The position numbers were made by a program, and so were the translations under genes. The notes under the pieces are model-generated. The model was not told the origin of the DNA, made no database searches, and saw only the letters and a program-made list of their open reading frames with translations. Of a DNA stretch of 5,046 bases, positions 1 to 5,046 are shown piece by piece. The stretch comes from an uncultured Synergistales bacterium (GTDB lineage Bacteria; Synergistota; Synergistia; Synergistales; Aminobacteriaceae), in contig CAJOED010000112.1 in assembly GCA_905233335.1 (NCBI GenBank), positions 1-5,046 of the forward strand. The letters are read 5' to 3'. The first letter of the stretch is position 1, and every line of letters starts with the position of its first letter.

Positions 1-388
1 GCCTCTCTAGTGTCCGCGCGTAGTTGACGTTGTATTTGCCCCTCACCTTGTCCGCGCACGTAGTAATGAACATCCCCGTGTATCTGTTGAGGAATGGAGC
101 ATAGCCAAGTATGACGTGAAAATTTGCTATGAAGTCCTCGTGCTTATAGACAGCATAACCAGCAGAGCCTTCACCGTCCTTTATGAACGCTATACAGTTG
201 CCCTTCTGCATGAGTTTATCATCACGCTTCACGAAACCTATTACGGCGTTGTTTCTGTTAGTTGCGCCGAGATACGTAAGCCCGCTGTCGTCTCCTTCTG
301 TCTGCTCTGACCTGCTGCACTTCCCCTTCTCAAGCCGGAACAGATCCCCGACCGCGAACTTTGCCCACTTTCTGCCTTCAAGCGTCAG
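1..388 (-). pseudogene. C-terminal fragment: HsdS-like target recognition domain, runs off the left edge
   Basis: Translating the minus strand onward from the TGA gives about 129 codons with no further stop. The sequence includes GRKWAKFAVGDLFRLEKGK, the usual entry into a Type I specificity (Methylase_S) domain (W...F.(I/V)GDLF.....GK). It then has TYLGATNRNNAVIGFV, KGNCIAFIKDGEGSAGYAVY and LNRYTGMFITT, all typical of HsdS recognition domains. In the intact enzyme this part would choose the DNA target. No convincing start codon with a ribosome binding site follows the TGA: the first in-frame ATG is at 209-211, well inside the domain. Independent translation is therefore unlikely. The 3' end lies beyond position 1. 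Confidence 0.7.
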
Positions 389-391
389 TCA
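389..391 (-). other. In-frame TGA between methylase and recognition domain
   Basis: Codon 640 of the restriction gene (GAG CAT ACT TGA CTG ACG). The frame before it ends in a Gly-rich GVGGGDEHT stretch and the frame after it enters the HsdS-like domain within a few residues, so the stop sits in the inter-domain linker. Confidence 0.85.
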
Positions 392-1009
392 AGTATGCTC
401 ATCTCCACCGCCGACACCGAAAAGATAGCCCCTCCCGTGAAAGATCATATTTGCCTCGAACGTCAAGTAATCCGCAATGCTCTCAACAAAATTTTTGTCC
501 TTCGGGGTTTCGTCGTTGTAGTAGTAGAACGAGTGAAGCCACTCATCACCTGCCTCAACAGTCGTCTCAACCATGAAGGCCGACGGGAAATCACGCCTTC
601 TGCCGTGCCAGCAGTCGAGGAGGTACTGCCGCCTGTCCTTTGCGCGTTCTGTGTCGACGAGTCCGACGTGCATTTTCACGATCCAGCCGTCATCCTCAAA
701 GTTTATGAATTTCGCGAGCTTGTCTTTCGGGTGCGGTTCTCCTGCTGTGAACACCGCGATACATGGCACAGTCCCCACGCCGTAAAATGTGTTCTTGTTG
801 AGCGAGATTACTCCTTCAAGCGTATGATGTTTCAGGATGTCGGATTTTTTCTGCTTGTCCTCTTTTGTTTTGCCTATCATCGTTGACACCGGCACAATAA
901 CAGCAACCCTCCCGCCCGGAAGAACGCTATCTAACAGGTGTTCGGTGAACGCAAGCTCTGAAAGTTCCGCGTCATTTCGTTTCTTTGCCTGTGAGTACGG
1001 CGGATTCAT
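389..1009 (-). pseudogene. Middle fragment: catalytic half of N6-adenine methylase (NPPY motif)
   Basis: This is the stretch between the two in-frame stops, 206 codons from its first ATG. It opens directly with MNPPYSQAKKR, the catalytic (D/N)PPY motif IV of N6-adenine methylases. It continues with a typical HsdM sequence: a helix followed by LPGGRVAVIVPVSTM, then LEGVISLNKNTFYGVGTVPCIAVF, which matches the late beta-strands of the fold. The ATG at 1009 is the methionine just before NPPY and has no Shine-Dalgarno sequence in front. It is therefore an internal residue of the longer enzyme and not a true start. The eight codons between the TAG and this ATG (LKQITVGF) also fit the normal family sequence leading into GF(M/I)NPPY. 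It ends at TGA 389-391, close to the methylase/recognition-domain boundary. Confidence 0.75.
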
Positions 1010-1033
1010 GAAGCCGACTGTTATCTGCTTGAG

Positions 1034-1036
1034 CTA
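1034..1036 (-). other. In-frame TAG interrupting the methylase
   Basis: The coding strand reads GCA GAA TTA TAG CTC AAG, codon 425 of the restriction gene. It separates the SAM-binding motif I (350-358) from the catalytic NPPY (435-438). The downstream frame is unchanged: codon positions from 2308 to 1009 are an exact multiple of three. Confidence 0.9.
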
Positions 1037-2308
1037 TAATTCTGCCGAGTCAGTCCTGAAGAAATCTCCGCACGTGAGGTTGCTTTGTCCGTCGCCGCGT
1101 AAAATCATGTTCGTGGTGGCGATTGAGAACATGTCGTCGCGTAACTCTATGCCGTAAATCTGCTTCTCCTTGATGTGTTTGCGCTGTATGTCAGTTTTTG
1201 CGGAGTTCAGCATTCTGTGCATTCCCGCAACGAGGAAGCCTCCGGTGCCGCAGCATGGATCGAAAATTACGTCGTCGGGTTTGAGGTCAACGAGGTCGCA
1301 GAATAATTCTGTGATGTGCGGAGGAGTTACGACAACGCCCAAAGTCTGCCCATCCCCGCCGGAATACCTGACAAATTCGCCGTAGAACATTCCGAGATAG
1401 TCTTTCGGTGTGCTGTTGAGTTCTATTGCGCTGTATATTTCGTTGTTGATGTACTCTGCAAATGATTTCAGCGGGGATTTATTGAGTTTCTCGTTGTGTT
1501 CGCTCAGTACCGGCCTGGTATTAATGAACTCAAACTGTTTCAGAACTTGGTTGAGCTTCACTTCGGGAGCAACTTTTGCGCGTTTGAGGCTTTTTTCGAG
1601 CTGTGTGTAGAGTTTTTCGCCGTCAGTATTTGTGTCGTCTCCTGTGAGGCTGTCGAGGCTGAAACCGTACTCTTTCTCCTGCAACGCTAATAATATCGCT
1701 GATACTACGAGGGGTTTTTCTCTATCGCTTAGTCCGCCGTAATTCCTGAACTGTTCATGAAGTTCTTTCGTCCGCGTCATGATTTCGTCGTGCTGTAATT
1801 CTTCGGGAGGAGTTTCACCCATGACTGCATACCTGTAGAACTTCTCGATGTTCCGCGCAGAAAAGTTCTCGAATGTCTCGACGCTCTCAAGTTCTATCAC
1901 CTCGTCAGGACTCACGAAAAGCGGCTGTAACGTGTGATGTTTTGCGTCCCCTGCATTACCGAACGCAAATACTTTCTTGTACGTGCTCCCGTCGATAATC
2001 TTACGCGCATAGAACAATGCTCCGTTGAGTGCGTAGTCGGTGGTGGCCTTCACGCTTTGGGAAATCCCCCCGTCATTGTCGCGGAGGCATAACTTGTCGC
2101 GGTCGGCTTTGTCCTCGATAACAAGCACGTAGCCTTCAACGACAGCGATATAGTCAGGCCGTCCCTGTTCGCCCGTCTGTGTCTTTGAGGCTGTAGCGAG
2201 TGCCTGCTGTAGTTCGTGAATGTCCGTAGCCTGATATTGTGCGGTGATGCCTGCTTCCTTCAGAAGGTCGTAAATGTATAAGTCGAAATTTCCTTCGTTG
2301 CCATACAA
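1034..2308 (-). CDS. N-terminal fragment: PD-(D/E)xK nuclease domain plus SAM-binding half of N6-adenine methylase
   Basis: If translation stops at the TAG, a 424-residue protein results. Residues 51-67 hold RPDY followed by VIEDKAD, giving candidate nuclease residues Asp52, Glu65 and Lys67 in the PD-x(n)-ExK arrangement seen in HsdR N-terminal domains and Type IIG enzymes. Residues 328-333 (TPPHIT) precede the SAM-binding motif I at 350-358 (FDPCCGTGGF). YGIELRDDMF at 385-394 fits methylase motif II/III. The fragment lacks the catalytic NPPY motif, so it cannot methylate by itself. The start is TTG at 2306-2308, supported by a GGAG ribosome binding site 8 nt upstream. The nearest ATG codons are out of frame. 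A truncated nuclease without a recognition domain is unlikely to cut specifically. Confidence 0.7.
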   Translation of the reverse strand: MYGNEGNFDLYIYDLLKEAGITAQYQATDIHELQQALATASKTQTGEQGRPDYIAVVEGYVLVIEDKADRDKLCLRDNDGGISQSVKATTDYALNGALFYARKIIDGSTYKKVFAFGNAGDAKHHTLQPLFVSPDEVIELESVETFENFSARNIEKFYRYAVMGETPPEELQHDEIMTRTKELHEQFRNYGGLSDREKPLVVSAILLALQEKEYGFSLDSLTGDDTNTDGEKLYTQLEKSLKRAKVAPEVKLNQVLKQFEFINTRPVLSEHNEKLNKSPLKSFAEYINNEIYSAIELNSTPKDYLGMFYGEFVRYSGGDGQTLGVVVTPPHITELFCDLVDLKPDDVIFDPCCGTGGFLVAGMHRMLNSAKTDIQRKHIKEKQIYGIELRDDMFSIATTNMILRGDGQSNLTCGDFFRTDSAEL

Positions 2309-2316
2309 AATATCAT

Positions 2317-2320
2317 CTCC
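2317..2320 (-). promoter_or_regulatory. Ribosome binding site for the restriction gene
   Basis: GGAG on the minus strand, 8 nt before the TTG at 2308. This spacing is what supports a TTG start. The ATG overlapping the spacer (2314-2316) and the one at 2302-2304 are in another frame. Confidence 0.6.
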
Positions 2321-2347
2321 GTAGTAGTTTGGGAATAGTCATAAGTC

Positions 2348-2378
2348 ATTATATATTATCAGAGTGTTATAATCTCAA
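2348..2378 (-). promoter_or_regulatory. Putative sigma-70-type promoter for the restriction gene
   Basis: On the minus strand a TTGAGA (-35-like, plus coordinates 2373-2378) is followed after 19 nt by TATAAT (-10, 2348-2353). TATATA two bases earlier would give 17-nt spacing. The predicted transcript would start near 2341 and have a leader of roughly 33 nt before the TTG. This is a motif match by eye only. Confidence 0.5.
2365..2373 (+). promoter_or_regulatory. Putative extended -10 promoter for the transporter operon
   Basis: TGTTATAAT is a perfect TGnTATAAT extended -10 element. No good -35 hexamer lies 16-18 nt upstream (the region reads AGTCATTA), which is common for extended -10 promoters. 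Transcription would start near 2380, giving a short leader of about 35 nt before the ATG at 2415. ATTAT (2355-2359) and ATAAT (2369-2373) form a 5-bp inverted repeat overlapping the -10, which is too short to call an operator. Confidence 0.6.
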
Positions 2379-2395
2379 AAATAATTTTGCAATTC

Positions 2396-2401
2396 AGGAG
2401 G
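2396..2401 (+). promoter_or_regulatory. Ribosome binding site for the binding protein gene
   Basis: AGGAGG is a full consensus, but it lies 13 nt before the ATG at 2415, longer than the usual 5-9 nt. No in-frame ATG, GTG or TTG lies closer. The two preceding in-frame codons are ATC. The ATG is kept because it begins a textbook signal peptide. Confidence 0.75.
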
Positions 2402-2414
2402 TCAATCTATCATC

Positions 2415-3215
2415 ATGAAAAAATTTCTTGTCTTACTTCTCGTTCTTGCGTTATGCTCGTGTGCATTCGGTGCTGAACAGGCCAAGCTCACGACTACCGC
2501 CCAGCTCAAAACAGAACGTCTTGCTGCCCAGCGCGGCACTGTCGGACAGTACATAGCGGAGGACTTACTCGGCGACAACAAAGGGACACTCCTCACGACC
2601 TACGAAAAGTACGTTGACGCAATAGCCTCACTCCGTCAGGGAAAAGTACGCGCCGTAGTCATGGACGAAATGCCCGCAAAAAGATTTCTCGCTGAAGTGG
2701 AAGGCCTTGCGATTATGGACGAGGCTTTGAGCGAGGAGAATTACGCAATAGGTTTCAGGAAGGGCAACACCGAACTTGTAGCTGAAGTGAATAAGGCACT
2801 TGCGGAAATGAAAGCTGACGGGACACTCGACGCTATTTTTGCGAAATACCTCACGGGAGATTACACAGCAGTGAAGCCTGAAACTATCGACTTCAACAAG
2901 GGCGCAAAGGGCGGAAAATTATTCGTCGGAACAGAAGCAGGCTTTGCACCGTATGAACTCAAAGTCGGTTCGAGCTATATCGGCATTGATGTCGAAATGT
3001 GCGCCGTAATCGCAAAGAAACTGGGCAAAGAACTCGTAATCGAGAACATGAACTTTGACGCGCTCCCGATGGCCGTATCAACGAACAAAGTAGACATGAT
3101 ATGCGCCGGGATTACCGTAACGGACGAACGCAAAGAGAACATGGACTTTTCGGAAAATTACGTTGTCGGTGCAAAACAAGTTGCCGTAGTGCGCGCAGAT
3201 GACTATGAGAAATAA
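2415..3215 (+). CDS. Amino acid ABC transporter substrate-binding protein, circularly permuted SBP_bac_3 fold
   Basis: Periplasmic receptor that would bind an amino acid and deliver it to the permease encoded next. Residues 1-19 are a signal peptide (MKK, hydrophobic core, AFG before AEQ). Cys14 and Cys16 do not form a standard lipobox. Residues 23-146 match the normal C-terminal half of the family: QRGT (39-42), a DAIASLRQGKV helix, MDEMPAKRF (83-91), ENYAIGFRKGNTEL (108-121) and the closing helix ALAEMKADGTLDAIFAKY. Residues 147-167 are a linker. Residues 168-260 match the normal N-terminal half: KLFVGTEAGFAPYE (168-181), GIDVEM, DALPMAVSTNKVDMICAGITVTDERKENMDF cut here into motifs around Arg239. 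The order is therefore reversed, with each half present once and the mature length (about 246) normal for one domain. The likely ligand contacts Arg239, Asp84 and Thr42 are kept, so a working protein is likely. The substrate cannot be told. First gene of the operon. Confidence 0.9.
   Translation: MKKFLVLLLVLALCSCAFGAEQAKLTTTAQLKTERLAAQRGTVGQYIAEDLLGDNKGTLLTTYEKYVDAIASLRQGKVRAVVMDEMPAKRFLAEVEGLAIMDEALSEENYAIGFRKGNTELVAEVNKALAEMKADGTLDAIFAKYLTGDYTAVKPETIDFNKGAKGGKLFVGTEAGFAPYELKVGSSYIGIDVEMCAVIAKKLGKELVIENMNFDALPMAVSTNKVDMICAGITVTDERKENMDFSENYVVGAKQVAVVRADDYEK
2853..2915 (+). other. Linker joining the ancestral C-terminus to the ancestral N-terminus in the permuted binding protein
   Basis: Encodes residues 147-167, from TGDYTAVKPE to KGAKGG. 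In ordinary family members the preceding helix (ending IFAKY) is close to the end of the protein, and a short stretch followed by KLFVGTEAG begins the mature protein. The linker is rich in Gly, Lys and Thr and has no recognisable motif, as expected for a connection between two nearby termini on the same lobe. Confidence 0.65.
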
Positions 3216-4008
3216 GCAGACAGGAGCAGGGCGCGGCGATATAGTGCTCGGAATTTTCGCGTTGTTCCTGCTGTATGCGTTATACAGTTCGGGATTTTTC
3301 ACGGCGGCGGCGTGGCAGGACTTCAACAGGAGGTTCTACCAGAATTTCGTGAAGGACAGCCGCTACATGATGTTGGTGGACGGACTCAAAGCTACTATCT
3401 TCATGACTTCCGGCGCGACGTTAATCGGGCTTGCTGTCGGGCTGGTATTGAGCGTTATACGTGTTGCGCACAAGGGCGGGGCACATATCCCGGTGCTTAA
3501 TGCTATGGCCGAAACGTATATTACTGTTTTGCGCGGGACTCCTGCAATGGTACAGCTCCTCATCTGGAACTTCACGATATTTGCGTCGGCGAGGGATCTC
3601 AACACACAATACATAGCTATTCTTGCGTTCGGGCTTAACTCCGGGGCATATATCGCGGAAATTTTTCGTGGCGGCATCGAGTCGATAGATCCGGGACAGA
3701 TGGAGGCGGCGCGTTCTTTGGGATTGTCATACGGGACATCAATGAAGCTCATAGTTCTCCCGCAGGCGTTGCGTAATATTATTCCCATGCTGTTCAATGA
3801 GTTCATTGCGCTGTTGAAGGAGACATCAGTAGCCGGTTATATCGGAATTGATGACCTCACGAGAGCCGGACAAAATATACAGGCACTTACGCTTGAACAT
3901 TCACAGCCGCTGGTCATGGTAGCGATAATATATCTTGTTATCGTTATGTGTCTGACTCGTTTTGTGCGGAAACTTGAGGAATGGCTGCATAGAGGCCGGA
4001 GGGGGTAA
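3199..4008 (+). CDS. Polar amino acid ABC transporter permease (HisM/GlnP family)
   Basis: Inner-membrane subunit forming the amino acid channel, expected to work as a homodimer because the operon holds one permease. Of 269 residues, a first membrane helix is at about 15-33. RGTPAMVQLLIW (112-123) and NSGAYIAEIFRGGIESI (147-163) are hallmark sequences of this family. The cytoplasmic EAA loop that docks on the ATPase is at about 166-190 (GQMEAARSLGLS...LPQA). ALLKETSVAGYIG follows at 204-216 and a last helix at about 238-256. The start at 3199 overlaps the end of the binding protein gene by 17 nt. ATG 3205, two codons later, is equally possible. Neither has a clear Shine-Dalgarno sequence, so translation is probably coupled to the upstream gene. 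The stop (4006-4008) is 6 nt before the ATPase start. Confidence 0.95.
   Translation: MTMRNKQTGAGRGDIVLGIFALFLLYALYSSGFFTAAAWQDFNRRFYQNFVKDSRYMMLVDGLKATIFMTSGATLIGLAVGLVLSVIRVAHKGGAHIPVLNAMAETYITVLRGTPAMVQLLIWNFTIFASARDLNTQYIAILAFGLNSGAYIAEIFRGGIESIDPGQMEAARSLGLSYGTSMKLIVLPQALRNIIPMLFNEFIALLKETSVAGYIGIDDLTRAGQNIQALTLEHSQPLVMVAIIYLVIVMCLTRFVRKLEEWLHRGRRG
3998..4005 (+). promoter_or_regulatory. Ribosome binding site for the ATPase gene
   Basis: GGAGGGGG lies inside the last permease codons, 9 nt before the ATG at 4015. An ATG at 4008-4010 is out of frame and reaches a stop after four codons, so 4015 is the start. Confidence 0.8.
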
Positions 4009-4014
4009 TGCAGA

Positions 4015-4770
4015 ATGAATGACTATATTATTGAGGTGAAAGACCTGCATAAAACTTTCAGGCTTCAGGACGGCGGAGAGCTTCATGTTCTGAACGGAAT
4101 ATCGACGGGCATTCACAAGGGAGAGAAAATCGCGGTAATAGGGCCGTCGGGGTCGGGGAAATCTACATTCCTGCGCTGTCTGAACAGAATGGAGGAGCCT
4201 ACGAGCGGCATAATCTCATTCAAGGGAGAAGATATTACGTCCCCGAAGTGCGACATAGATCACGTGAGAAGCAAAATGTGCATGGTGTTTCAGCACTTTC
4301 ACCTTTTCCCGCACCTTACTGTGAGAAAGAACTTGACGCTTGCCCCGGTGGAATTGAAGCTCATGAATCCCGACGAGGCAGATACGAGAGCCAAAGAGCT
4401 TCTTGCGCGTGTGGGACTTGCGGACAAAATCGACGAATGGCCCGACAGGCTTTCAGGAGGACAGAAACAGCGTGTAGCTATTGCGCGTGCATTGGCAATG
4501 AATCCTGATGTGCTGCTGTTCGATGAGCCGACGAGCGCGCTTGACCCGGAAATGATCGGTGAAGTTCTCGATGTCATGAAGGAGCTTGCTGATTCGGGAA
4601 TGACTATGTATCTTGTTACGCACGAGATGGGATTTGCGCACAAGGTAGCCGACAGAGTGTTATTCATCGACAAGGGCATAATCAGTGAGGAAGGTACGCC
4701 TGAAGAAGTCTTTGATGACCCGAAACAGCCCAGGACGAAAGAATTTTTGTCGAAAGTTTTGCGGCGTTAG
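4015..4770 (+). CDS. Polar amino acid ABC transporter ATP-binding protein (GlnQ/HisP family)
   Basis: Cytoplasmic ATPase that powers the importer as a dimer. Of 251 residues, the normal size for the family, all nucleotide-binding motifs are intact: Walker A GPSGSGKST (43-51), Q-loop Gln93 in VFQHFHLFPHLTV, signature LSGGQKQRVAIARAL (146-160), Walker B VLLFDEP (166-172) with catalytic Glu171, D-loop SALD (174-177) and switch His203 in VTHEMGFA. The Q-loop reads QHFHLFPHLT where many relatives have QQFNLFPHMT, a minor variant. Third and last gene of the operon. It ends in TAG and is immediately followed by four more in-frame stops and a terminator. Close relatives act on glutamine, histidine, arginine or cystine, and the ATPase sequence cannot discriminate among these. 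Confidence 0.97.
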   Translation: MNDYIIEVKDLHKTFRLQDGGELHVLNGISTGIHKGEKIAVIGPSGSGKSTFLRCLNRMEEPTSGIISFKGEDITSPKCDIDHVRSKMCMVFQHFHLFPHLTVRKNLTLAPVELKLMNPDEADTRAKELLARVGLADKIDEWPDRLSGGQKQRVAIARALAMNPDVLLFDEPTSALDPEMIGEVLDVMKELADSGMTMYLVTHEMGFAHKVADRVLFIDKGIISEEGTPEEVFDDPKQPRTKEFLSKVLRR

Positions 4771-4782
4771 TGATAGTGATAA
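4768..4782 (+). other. Five consecutive in-frame stop codons
   Basis: The end of the ATPase gene reads TAG TGA TAG TGA TAA, all in frame, as a twice-repeated TAGTGA plus TAA. It runs up to the base of the terminator hairpin. Any read-through of the first stop would be caught by all three stop types. Confidence 0.9.
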
Positions 4783-4811
4783 CCCCGGTTGTGATGGCCG
4801 GGGAATTTTTT
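4783..4811 (+). terminator. Rho-independent terminator of the transporter operon
   Basis: A perfect 6-bp GC stem (CCCCGG 4783-4788 with CCGGGG 4798-4803), a 9-nt loop, then AA and six T (4806-4811). On the minus strand the same hairpin is followed by TTATCACTATC and not by a T-run, so it should work mainly for the plus-strand operon. Confidence 0.85.
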
Positions 4812-4817
4812 CACGCT

Positions 4818-5046
4818 CTATATTGCTGCTTCAAGGAGTTCTACGGCATTGCGCACACAGTCATCACACGAACATAATACTTTGCCCGTTCCCACTCCCT
4901 TAATATCACGGCATATTGTAGCTCCGCACTTTTCGTTGAACGCCGTGTAGAGTTCTGCCGCGTCCTTCCTGATGGGCTTACCCTGATACTTCATGAGGCC
5001 AAGTACCATTTGTGCCCCGCATAGAGCTCCGCAAGTTGCCTCCATG
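4818..5046 (-). CDS. C_GCAxxG_C_C family putative redox protein, C-terminal part (5' end outside window)
   Basis: The C-terminal 75 or more residues of a small cysteine-rich protein. It shows ATCGALCGAQMVLGL, the variant GxxCGA motif of the family, then EKCGATICRDI (Cys40, Cys45 counted from the ATG at 5043-5045) and a C-terminal CSCDDC cluster (Cys58, Cys60, Cys63), followed by the closing helix VRNAVELLEAA. Members are predicted to bind metal or act in redox reactions and are common in anaerobes. The exact function is unknown. The ATG at 5043-5045 is probably an internal methionine, because full-length members have an N-terminal part with helices and a CAQ or GCA motif before this point. 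The gene therefore begins beyond the right edge. It converges on the transporter operon and ends with TAG at 4818-4820, within 7 nt of the terminator's T-run. Confidence 0.85.
   Translation of the reverse strand, partial: MEATCGALCGAQMVLGLMKYQGKPIRKDAAELYTAFNEKCGATICRDIKGVGTGKVLCSCDDCVRNAVELLEAAI

Larger units (their letters stand above)
1..2308 (-). pseudogene. Fused restriction-modification enzyme (Type IIG style, nuclease-methylase-specificity), interrupted by two in-frame stops, 3' end outside window
   Basis: This is a single reading frame of at least 769 codons, read from a TTG at 2308 to the left edge. Intact relatives combine DNA cleavage, N6-adenine methylation (SAM as donor) and target recognition in one polypeptide. 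Seen in order: a PD-(D/E)xK-type nuclease segment (about residues 1-135), a helical connector (about 150-300), the N6-methylase core with DPCCGTGGF at 350-358 and NPPY at 435-438, and a HsdS-like recognition domain from about residue 644 onward. Codon 425 is TAG and codon 640 is TGA. The frame is the same on both sides of each stop and homology-like sequence continues across, so these are nonsense changes and not frameshifts. Both could arise from one C-to-T change on the coding strand (CAG to TAG, CGA to TGA), which is inference. It is most likely a recently inactivated gene. Sequencing error or stop-codon read-through are alternatives. Confidence 0.8.

Noticed and set aside
11..64. Imperfect direct repeat (TGTCCGCGCGTAGT at 11-24 and TGTCCGCGCACGTAGT at 49-64)
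   Set aside because: Both copies lie in the coding frame of the recognition domain, encode unrelated residues in different frames and differ by 2 nt in length. It is probably chance.
395..886. 163-codon open frame on the plus strand opposite the restriction gene
   Set aside because: It is antisense to well-recognised methylase sequence, has no family resemblance (VVVVV runs and Cys-rich stretches) and no ribosome binding site. It is a shadow of minus-strand codon usage.
2415..3215. Possibility that the binding protein is a truncated tandem (two-domain) protein
   Set aside because: Each half occurs only once, the mature length equals one domain, and all expected ligand residues are present once. 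A complete permuted single domain explains it better than a remnant of two.
4299..4679. 126-codon minus-strand open frame inside the ATPase gene
   Set aside because: It overlaps fully conserved ABC ATPase motifs on the other strand and its Ser/Ala-rich translation is typical of an antisense shadow.
4812..4820. Bidirectional terminator serving the minus-strand redox gene as well
   Set aside because: On the minus strand the hairpin is not followed by a T-run (TTATCACTATC only), so support is weak.
1..5046. CRISPR arrays, tRNA or rRNA genes, insertion sequences
   Set aside because: No spaced repeats, no cloverleaf-like or rRNA sequence and no transposase or terminal inverted repeats were seen on reading both strands.

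Overview
The window comes from a bacterium, probably an anaerobe. The clues are a C_GCAxxG_C_C family redox protein at the right end, compact operons and moderate GC. The binding protein has a cleavable signal peptide without a clear lipobox, which favours a diderm with a periplasm. A Synergistota-like gut or rumen organism would fit the style of the proteins, but that is a guess from memory and not proven by the sequence.

Layout. (1) Positions 1-2308, minus strand: one long reading frame for a fused restriction-modification enzyme of Type IIG style. It has an N-terminal PD-(D/E)xK nuclease, an N6-adenine methylase and a HsdS-like target recognition domain. It starts at a TTG at 2308 and leaves the window at the left edge. 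Two in-frame stops, TAG (1034-1036) and TGA (389-391), interrupt it without any frameshift, so it is a freshly broken gene, a sequence error, or possibly a read-through gene. (2) Positions 2309-2414: a divergent intergenic region with back-to-back, overlapping promoter-like elements for the restriction gene and the transporter operon. (3) Positions 2415-4770, plus strand: a three-gene polar amino acid ABC importer operon (binding protein, permease, ATPase), ending in five consecutive in-frame stop codons and a rho-independent terminator. (4) Positions 4818-5046, minus strand: the C-terminal part of a C_GCAxxG_C_C protein, convergent with the operon.

The most unusual item is the binding protein. 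Its two halves are in the reverse of the normal family order. After the signal peptide comes the segment that is normally the C-terminal half (QRGT and MDEMPA motifs and the final helices), then a linker, then the segment that is normally the N-terminal half (GTEAGFAPYE and TVTDER motifs). Each half is present once and the usual ligand-contact residues are all there. This reads as a natural circular permutation of an SBP_bac_3 (type II) fold with new termini at the inter-lobe hinge, inside an otherwise normal operon.

How the genes work together: the binding protein would capture an amino acid in the periplasm, the permease (probably a homodimer, as only one permease gene is present) forms the channel, and the ATPase dimer drives uptake. 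The restriction gene and the redox protein have no evident link to the transporter.
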